Notes under the pieces: model-generated
The model's input: only the letters and a program-made list of their open reading frames with translations
Told to the model about the DNA's origin: nothing
The model's database searches: none
Translations under genes and position numbers: made by a program
Part shown: in pieces, positions 57,221 to 64,000 of the stretch
How positions within the stretch are numbered: the first letter of the stretch is position 1
Layout: the number at the start of each line of letters is the position of its first letter
Assembly: GCA_963922205.1 (NCBI GenBank)
Contig: CAWUHX010000064.1
Coordinates: 930,001 to 994,000, forward strand
DNA: 64,000 nucleotides
Reading direction: 5' to 3'
From: Romanomermis culicivorax
Taxonomy: Eukaryota > Nematoda > Enoplea > Mermithida > Mermithidae

Positions 57221-57427
57221 TTAATAAAAAATGTCTGTGATGATTCCTCGAGGATCCTGGTTTTTATATTTTCTCAACAACTTTGTTCTCTGAGGCATAC
57301 CTTTCACACCATCGTTTTGTTCATGGAAATGAATATTGTTGAAAATAGCAGCATGAGCAGGCTCTGAACATGTAGACAACATAGTCACAAAAAAAAGAAT
57401 AAGAAACGCAGCCAACAATTTCATCAT
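57221..57427 (-). CDS. Small secreted-protein candidate, 68 residues
   Basis: Begins MMKLLAAFLILFFVTMLSTC, a strong signal peptide, with a likely cleavage after SEPAHA (residue 26). The predicted mature part is about 42 residues, basic, without cysteine, and rich in His, Lys, Asn and Arg, with RTKLLRKYKNQ containing dibasic sites. The tandem ATG at 57,425-57,427 and 57,422-57,424 is the natural start. No intron is needed: stop is TAA at 57221-57223. I see no clear AATAAA within 150 bp. It could be a small secreted or antimicrobial-like peptide or a neuropeptide-type precursor; function is unknown. Confidence 0.45.
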   Translation of the reverse strand: MMKLLAAFLILFFVTMLSTCSEPAHAAIFNNIHFHEQNDGVKGMPQRTKLLRKYKNQDPRGIITDIFY

Positions 57428-57664
57428 GACCAGTGCTCAAATAAAATTCTTGCTTGATAATGTGAATTCAACACTGCCTTTCACCCTATTCTGATACCGT
57501 AAACTTTGAAAATTTTATCTGTTAAATAGACTTACAATAAGCAGTAGGATGCTTTTATTGTATCTGTAAAAACCAGGACTGATGGAAATCTCGCTTACAA
57601 TCGGATGAATATACTATAAATCTATTTTGAAATGGCAGATGCAGCAAAAATGTTAAAGTGAGAT

Positions 57665-57756
57665 CTTTTAAATATTGCATCTTTTAAATCATTTCTGATT
57701 TGCATCTTTTAAATAATTTCTGATTTCCATCTTTTAAATAATTTCCGATTTGGAAT
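57665..57756 (+). repeat. 26-bp tandem repeat, about 3.5 copies
   Basis: Units of gcatcttttaaataatttctgattt with minor changes. Confidence 0.8.
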
Positions 57757-57944
57757 TGCAGGGAACTGTGCTTATCATTGCCATTTTTTGGTTATGAGTT
57801 TTGCCGAACTGCACAAAGTATGTCATTGTGAGAGCTGCAATTGACCCCCAATTGCCAGCAGCAAAAAAGGCCAAATATGCATACAGCTTAAAGCAGCGTT
57901 TCTTGTCAATCATATTTTTGAATTACAGATTTTATTCAGATACA

Positions 57945-58090
57945 CATCTTACAGTATGATCACTTAATATGATGTGCAAGTATGATGTGACGCATATCTT
58001 ACAGTATGATCACATGACATGATGTGCAAGTACGAGCTGATACATACCTCACAGTATGATCACATGACATAATGTGCAGGTACAGTTTGT
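57945..58090 (+). repeat. ~52-bp tandem repeat, about 3 copies
   Basis: Each unit has cttacagtatgatcac, then a.atgatgtgcaagta, then gatgtgacgcat or similar. It ends immediately upstream of the heat-shock-element cluster and may belong to the same LTR-like or promoter unit. Confidence 0.7.
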
Positions 58091-58106
58091 GTACTGCATT
58101 GTACCA

Positions 58107-58200
58107 GAAAGTTCTAGAACCTTCCATAATATTCTACAACATTCTTTTATATTCTACAATGTTCTAGAACATTCCCTTATCTTCCGTGATACTATATAAG
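58107..58200 (+). promoter_or_regulatory. Heat-shock-element cluster with TATA box
   Basis: At 58,107-58,124 the sequence GAAagTTCtaGAAccTTC gives four consecutive perfect, alternating pentamers of the HSF1 site. At 58,162-58,174 TTCtaGAAcaTTC gives three more. Half sites of the ATTCtacaa form lie between them. A TATA box, tatataag, is at 58,193-58,200, so transcription would start near 58,225-58,235 on the plus strand. This is the arrangement of a heat-inducible promoter. No protein-coding gene with an ATG follows: the frame at 58,211-58,450 has no proper start. It may therefore drive a non-coding RNA or be the U3 of a retrotransposon LTR. Confidence 0.75.
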
Positions 58201-59215
58201 GTGTGTTATTTTGTACTTTCATCCATTTTATTTATTGCAGTGTTTAGTAGTTGGATATTATTTAGTGCTTAGATATATTTATGTTGTGTTAGTTAGCCTT
58301 ATTAAAATCAGCTATTTACCAGATATTATTCCAGTTGGATATTTACCAATTGTTCTTATGCTAATCTATTTGCAACTTAGTCCAGTCATTATTCAAGACA
58401 CAACACTTCTCATCTGCACAAATTTAATGCTTGGCACAAAATTGATCTAGTTCCAAGAAGACTTCATGTTGTAGCTTTTTCTCTAAAAACTTGACAGATG
58501 AAGTGCGTTTCTGCTGATTTAGTTTGATTATGTAATAATTTAGCAACTCAGGGTAGTTGCTTGCAGGTGCACACCAAAACTAATGTAGCTGATCATTCTG
58601 AGATATTTTCTGTACTTTCTGATTTGGTAGGCGTGGGTGTGTCTCTTTCACCCTTCTCCTTCCGGTATCTCTACCCGTTTGTATAGCCTCTACTGGCCAC
58701 ACCCCTTTTGGGCCTGGTTTTTGTAATGGTTTTGTATATTGATTTTCACTGTGCAACTTTCTTCATTTTGTAGTAAGTTCCCTGTGATTTTATTGTGTTG
58801 ATAAATAGGAGAAAATTTCATGTTTTAAAAAAGGTAATGAGTTGTACTCGAATTGAAAAGCTGAAAGTTTATCAATTGAGTTATCTTTCTTGGGTTTTTG
58901 AGTATTTCCTTATTAGTCGTTTCAGATAAGAATTGGCTGGTAGGAAACCAGTGAATTGAGAACAATTCCCAGAAAGCCCATGAATTGAGGATGACTGTGC
59001 CACTGATTTTTAGTTATTTTCTGACTCACAGACTACAATGGGTTAATTTTCAAAGTCAAATTTAACTTGAAACTTAAAAACACTTACACCTCGAAAATAG
59101 TTGTCAAAAAATCTGTAATTGAGTAGACCCCATGTGTCAAGGCCAATTCTTGGTTGTCCCAATTAGGCTTTTTCTATTTCTGTGTAAGTTCTCCAGATTT
59201 GTACCAGTTTAGGCA
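58200..59215. other. Region downstream of heat-shock promoter, no supported gene
   Basis: An acceptor-like tttatttattgcag lies at about 58,227-58,240 and an open but ATG-poor frame runs to 58,450. Beyond this I see no coding sequence, repeats or RNA gene. Confidence 0.4.
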
Positions 59216-59228
59216 CACAGGATACACT

Positions 59229-60369
59229 GGGTGAGTGAAGGATTCCCATGTGTGCAATTACCACATGAGCGATTCCCAATTGTGCGATTCCAAACAAGTG
59301 ATCCAGAATGTAACAACACATTTTTCATATTTTTTTCTTCACCTTTTTTGTATGTATTACTTTTTTATTTCATGTTTTGGGCGTATTGTTAATGTTTTTG
59401 TTTGTGTATGCTTTAAAGTTTTCAACTTTTATCTCTGCTTTCTTTCGTTTTGGTTTTTCTTGTCATCTACTTTTTTCTTTTTTGCTCATGAAAAAACATA
59501 TTACAAGTTGTCATATTAAATAGTCGGAGTCTCCTATATAATTCTTGCACAGTTCCACATGCTGAATTTTTCATTGATGAAATTTTTTTTCATTGAGAAA
59601 ATATCAAAAGAAAGGAAATGCCAGCAAAAATTAAAACATTAAGAATATGTGAAAATAGGCGGGAAAACATCAAAAAAAGAAAACGTAAAAAAAAGTGACA
59701 AGAAAGTAGAGGCAACATAGAGAAAGCAGCAAGAAAAAAAAGAAAAAAAGTGAAGAAAGAACGCAAAAAGTAAAGAATTAAGAGAGAATAAAAGCAAAAA
59801 ACTAAGACGAAAAGTAACCAGGAGAAAATCACAAAATATAAAATTATATGGGAAGTATAGCATGCTGAGTTGTACAAGAATTATACAGGAGACTATGCTT
59901 GCAAAAAATGACAACTGTAATTTGTTGCTTCATGAGCAAAAAGAAAAAGATAGATGAGAAGAAGAACGAAAATAAAAGAAAGATTTCAGAGACAATACAT
60001 TAAAACATAAAAATATAGGTAAGCAAAAACATTAAGAATACAGAAAAAATTGGAGAAAAAAGAAAAACATAAAAACAAAAATATTAGGTAAAGAAGGAGA
60101 ACTTGAAGAAAATGTTATTACATTCACCACCAGTCGATTGGATTTGTCCAATTGTCAACTATCTCATTTGGTAATTGACTCAAATGGGAATCACTCCCAT
60201 GAGAATTGCTCGAAATTTGGTAAGTTGGGAATCACGGAATCACTCGATTGGGAATTCGCTCACTTAGGAATTCGCCCAATTGCCAATTGCTCACATGGGA
60301 ATTACTCAATCGGAACTTTGCTCACTTAGAAATTTGTTCAATTGGGAATCATCCACATGTGAATACTCT
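59229..60369. mobile_element. Foldback element of the GGGAATCGCTCA family, near-intact
   Basis: The left arm (59,229-59,310) has units gattcccatgtgtgc, ccacatgagc, gattcccaattgtgcg. The right arm (60,125-60,369) has the inverse: caattgggaatc, tcgctcacttaggaattc. Inner spacers are inverted copies too (59,310-59,530 against 59,840-60,110, including the shared gcttcatgagcaaaaa/tttttgctcatgaa block). Flanking direct repeats are ggatacact (59,220-59,228) and ggatacaat (60,370-60,378), 8 of 9 identical. This is the best example in the window of the family seen at 7.3 and 14.8 kb. No coding content. Confidence 0.7.
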
Positions 60370-60379
60370 GGATACAATG

Positions 60380-61200
60380 CACTATGCTACCAAGGGTGGC
60401 TTACCTGAATTTGGGATACCTGTCGAAATGGAGAATGTGAGGTCGATTGATTAATTTTACATAGAATAATTTTACTTACTTTCCTTGCAACTGGATTAAA
60501 GTAGCAAGAGATTTTGATAAAGAGGTTAAAGATCACCAGTGATGGCTTCAGGTAACAAAACTATATCTAGGTAGGTAGCCGAACAAGTCCTGCTTTGTCA
60601 GGCAAAGGGGAGACTGTGGAATATGACCTCCACTAAGCATCAAAAAGCACCCAAAGAGTGCCTCTTATATAAGATATAGTCTTTTTTTGACTGTATAGTG
60701 TTGTTAAGCCTGTCTATCCAGCAATAGAGAAACAGGTACAGGTGTATCCACACCTGTTTTAAAATAAAAATTGCAATTCAAGACAAGGAAATTTAATGCT
60801 TGATGATATCACTGGTCATATCTGATGGACCAAACAATGACAAACTTTTGCTAAAAAATATGTTAGAAAAAACATTTACCAACTCCTTGCTTTCCCTCAT
60901 CCAAGCAGAACTTTTACTAGTGTGTTTCCTCCAATTCAGGCGGATTTTGTATCAATTCAGCAATTGTTGAAAGTCAATCCATAGGTGCACACTAAACTGA
61001 TTGTAGCAAACCATTCAAAAGCTTTTACTCCAGTTTAGGATTCTATCAGGAGAATTACGTGACTTTTTATTATTCTCTCATTACGAGTATATTTACTAGC
61101 ATTCTATTTTATACTTAAGTTCGTGCTTATATTATTTTATATTGACTAGAAAAAAATTGTTCTTTCTAAGATTTTAAGTAGTAACTCAAGTCAATGAACT
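60380..61200. other. Intergenic, no supported gene
   Basis: AT-rich with no coding region I can support. A GC-balanced stretch lies at 60,540-60,760. Confidence 0.4.
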
Positions 61201-61222
61201 GGAAGTTTTGTGACTTGCATTA

Positions 61223-61475
61223 CTATTTCTTGGCTTTAAAATAATTTGTAGCTGTCCATTGGGAAAGTGTTGGGTCCGTAGAAAGCTGGTGTATCAAGGT
61301 CGAACTCCTAGCTATCTCTTCAGCCCACTTTGAACTTTTTTCCAATTCATGGACTAGACGATCCCATTCAGGGGGTACACAAAAGATGTAAAAAACATAT
61401 ACTTCAGAGTTTGCTGCCTTAACTGTGTAGGTTGATACAGGGGGTGTAGAAAGTAAGCCCAAAGCTTCAACTTGT
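61223..61475 (-). CDS. Candidate terminal coding exon, unrecognised
   Basis: A minus-strand frame with well-mixed amino acids ends at a stop at 61,223-61,225. It reads FCVPPEWDRLVHELEKSSKW, then a region of EEIARSSTLIHQL, ending NYFKAKK. An acceptor-like ctacacag lies at about 61,427-61,434, which would start the exon within the frame. There is no clear ATG. The amphipathic helix and composition look like a real exon end, but I do not recognise the family and found no partner exon upstream. Confidence 0.3.
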
Positions 61476-61489
61476 AAAATTTTACATTT

Positions 61490-61690
61490 ATATAGAAATT
61501 ATGCTTGAAGCTTCAACCCTAGAATTCTACATTCGAGTAGGAAGTATGGAGTACTTTCTACATGGAAGTACAATTTTACACATCGAAGCTTCAACCCTAG
61601 AAGGCTACTTCCATGTAGAAAGTGCCCCGGAAGTGTGTAAAATTCTGCTTTTATGTAGAAACTATGCATGAAGCTTAAACAGGCAAAAAT
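61490..61690. repeat. Repeat cluster of gaagcttcaaccctagaa / ttctacatggaagtac blocks
   Basis: The block gaagcttcaaccctagaa occurs at about 61,506 and 61,585. Blocks of tttctacatggaagta occur in both orientations between 61,550 and 61,625, and cttctacatgtagaaa-like palindromes follow. The region can fold back on itself. Confidence 0.55.
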
Positions 61691-61699
61691 CGACGTCAA

Positions 61700-62420
61700 T
61701 TTAGAAAGTGTGTTGGGCACTTTGTTGATGGCAAGCCGCATTGGGAAATCACCATGCAAATGGACGAAATCGACAACCAGCCGCGCAAACATTTGCATAG
61801 AAATGGAGCGCCAAAGAAAGACGAAAAAGTGATAGTAAAATCATTCTTCACTATATTCTCCTTTTCTATTATATTTTGGAAAATATATTACTGGCGTCCA
61901 TTAAACTATTTCCAGCAAACTTGTGTTATATTTCCATAATAATATTGGTGGTCATTCCAAATTTGTTTTATTATAGGTCGGGCTTTTTGCTATACCTATT
62001 TGTTTATTACATAGATCAGACCCATCAACAGGAGCGACGGGCCAAAGGCCCAGGCGCCAGCTTGCTGACTGCAAGCTCTAGAAGACCCCTTAGGGGATCT
62101 AGACAGGTAAGTTAATCCCTGAGGGGATTCCTTGTCTCATCCAGGAGACTGCGGAGCTCTCTGGTGAGGCCCCGCATTTAAAGTAATATAATCTTTGTTG
62201 TCATAGGAGTGGGGAACCAGACTGTTGCAGGACCTCCGAGGCTCAGCCAAGGAATTAGCTCTAACAGGTCAGTTCAGACCAGAAGCCTCCATCTTTTCTT
62301 AAACTCCTAAGGAAAGACCTGCACAACGAGAGGTGGCTTTTAACACTTCATCACAGAACTTTGTAGTCAGACTAGGAGAAAGGAAAATCCTCCATGTTTC
62401 TACAGAAAGTTAGCAGGATT
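61700..62420. other. Possible retrotransposon 5' leader
   Basis: A GC-richer segment (61,975-62,400) with agaccccttaggggatctag and atccctgaggggattcc palindromes and a donor-like acaggtaagtta at 62,103-62,114 precedes the gag frame. It has the look of an LTR/U5 leader. No second LTR lies in the window. Confidence 0.35.
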
Positions 62421-62424
62421 CAAA

Positions 62425-64000
62425 ATGCCTAACCAAAGGATACCGAGAGGTAATACTCTACACAGATCACCACCCAGAGTGGCGAGTGCTGGGAATCTGT
62501 TAAATTTGGGAAAAGAAGAGCAGCAATGGCATGCTGCCCTGGACCCAATGATCTCAGATCAAACTCCTGTGAGGGTTCAACCATTGCAACAGAATGCAAG
62601 GCATTTTACACCCCAAGGATGTTGGTGTACTGATTGACCATCAACCAGCGATTGCCATTGATCCGCAAGAGGCAGGCCTGGCGAATCCAAATCCAGACTC
62701 TGATGGACCACTGCAGCAAAACATGAAAAGTTCCCCACCAAAGGTCCAATTAGCAGGACCAGAAAGGGACGTTATTATGCCCGAATTGCGACCAAATCTG
62801 GATGAAAGGCATCCTGAAATCGAACCACAATTAGAGAGAATTCCGCAGGAGCAAGAGCGATTCTGCCAGCAGGAAAGAGCTCTTGAAATGTCCAATCAAA
62901 AATTGGGGATGCAGCTATGTCAATTGAAAGCGACCGTCAAAGCATTATTCTACATAATCGTGATTGCTGCCACAGAGGACAATAGGAGGGAAGCCGACAG
63001 TCATGACAGGAGCCCGATAGACAGGTTAGACTATGTAATAGGGGTGCAAAAAGAGACAACCGTCTCTTTGCTGAAACATATGCAGGCGCAGGGCCTAGTA
63101 GTAGGCCTGAAATTGATGAAGGGCAAAGACTTAACTTTGAGCCCAAAAGTTGGAGAGGTCCAGCTAGAGGTCTTTGATTCGAGGGAGCTGCGTAATCGGC
63201 AGACCTCAGGAATTCAAATCAGATAGCTCCGCAGCATCCAACTTTAACACGAGTGGTCTATGGTGGAAGACGAAACATAGTTGATCCAAAAACCTTTAGA
63301 CCAGATCAACTGGAATGTTTCCCATACAGGGATTATAGATTTGACAGAGACAACATACCATCAAATCAAGGAGGCGTACCACGGCAACAAGATCCAAATC
63401 GAGTTATGTTGCAATCTCTGAACTCTGATATTGATCCAGTGTTAACAGCAGCTTATGATCAGAGAGAAATGCCAACAAATAATTTGGCACAAGAGATTAT
63501 TGTTAAGAATATGGTTAAAGGTGTGTTACCCAAACTTTTAGATGAGAGTATGGTAAATCAGCAATTGCTTAGCTTTCTAACAGCACTTAAAGGCGAATTC
63601 CATAAGGATACACCCGAATCAGCCAAATATGAAGCACTACTAAGGCTTTCTAAAGGTAGACCAAAGACAACATGACCTATAGGGAGGCCAGGATAGCCAT
63701 TAAAATGTCTTTGCACCGGAGTGTAACCTGGAAATGTTAACCAGGGAGTTGTTTGAGAACCAACAGAGACCTAATGAACAGGCTGTTGAATTTTTAAAAA
63801 GAGTTAGCATACTAGTGAAACTAGTAAAAGGTGATTTAGACTATCAGTCAAAACAGAGACTGATTATTGTCACCTTTGTGAAAAACAGTGATCCCACAAT
63901 TCAGTCAGAACTGAAAAATTCTAAGCATTCCTTTAGAACTTGGTATGACTTGGCAGTAGAAGTTCATGATATTGAACATAGGTACAAAAATGCCTTTCAG
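62425..64000 (+). pseudogene. Retrotransposon gag, runs off window end
   Basis: Three consecutive open pieces (62,425-62,637; 62,594-63,226; 63,253-63,675) and a fourth read-through segment to 64,000 encode a gag-like protein. It has a Gln/Glu/Arg-rich N-terminus with a coiled-coil-like stretch (IEPQLERIPQEQERFCQQER), then a capsid part. The capsid reads LLSFLTALKGEFHKDTPES, ECNLEMLTRELFENQQRPNE, VEFLKRVSILVKLVKGDLD and SFRTWYDLAVEVHDIEHRYK. The last blocks match the usual retrotransposon gag pattern (RELF..Q.....V..FL.R...L followed by a W..L...A...E segment). Frameshifts near 62,630, 63,226 and 63,680-63,720 break it. Pol would lie beyond the window. Confidence 0.65.

Noticed and set aside
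58211-58450. 79-codon hydrophobic frame as the heat-shock gene product
   Set aside because: Starts with TTG, has no proper ATG near the expected transcription start, and Leu/Ile/Tyr richness follows from AT-rich sequence.

Overview
This is AT-rich nuclear DNA from an invertebrate animal. The evidence is one spliced seven-transmembrane receptor gene with GT..AG introns (one only 58 bp long), plus dense decayed eukaryotic transposons: mariner, piggyBac, Ty3/gypsy, Polinton/Maverick, tRNA-derived SINE-like units and foldback elements. There are no operons, ribosome binding sites, rRNA or convincing tRNA genes. The short intron, the F54H12.2-like Polinton capsid relic and the receptor style suggest a nematode, perhaps an early-branching (enoplean or mermithid-like) one. 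That placement is inference only.

Layout. 1-2.8 kb: Polinton structural-gene relics. 6.07-7.14 kb: a dead mariner. 7.2-8.15 kb: a foldback arm, a SINE-like unit and a tandem duplication. 8.8-10.3 kb: a dead piggyBac transposase (minus strand). 12.9-16.6 kb: the receptor gene, whose 2.7-kb second intron holds a foldback-like element. 17.2-23.0 kb: a Ty3/gypsy element (plus strand). 25.1-31.2 kb: a 5'-truncated gypsy pol (minus strand) followed by about 3 kb of unrecognised coding-like sequence. 31.5-38.8 kb: three foldback or long-inverted-repeat elements, one nested in another. 38.8-50.7 kb: a Polinton family-B DNA polymerase (plus strand), split by about 8 kb that holds a Mut-7-like exonuclease relic and a minus-strand gypsy element; a SINE-like cluster also interrupts its C-terminal half. 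52.1-53.7 kb: the N-terminal part of a second Polinton polymerase (minus strand). 55.1-56.0 kb: a gag relic (minus strand). 56.6-58.5 kb: two small candidate exons or peptides, tandem repeats and a strong heat-shock-element/TATA cluster. 59.2-60.4 kb: another foldback element. 62.4-64.0 kb: the start of a further retrotransposon gag.

Nearly all mobile-element genes carry stops or frameshifts and are called pseudogenes. The receptor at 12.9-16.6 kb is the only gene that appears intact: it has three exons with matching phases and encodes 302 residues. The most unusual recurring signal is a set of foldback elements whose inverted arms are arrays of 15-18 bp units. Several unrelated-looking unit families share the core ACTTGG, and two elements are flanked by 9-bp direct repeats. 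This resembles Drosophila FB architecture.
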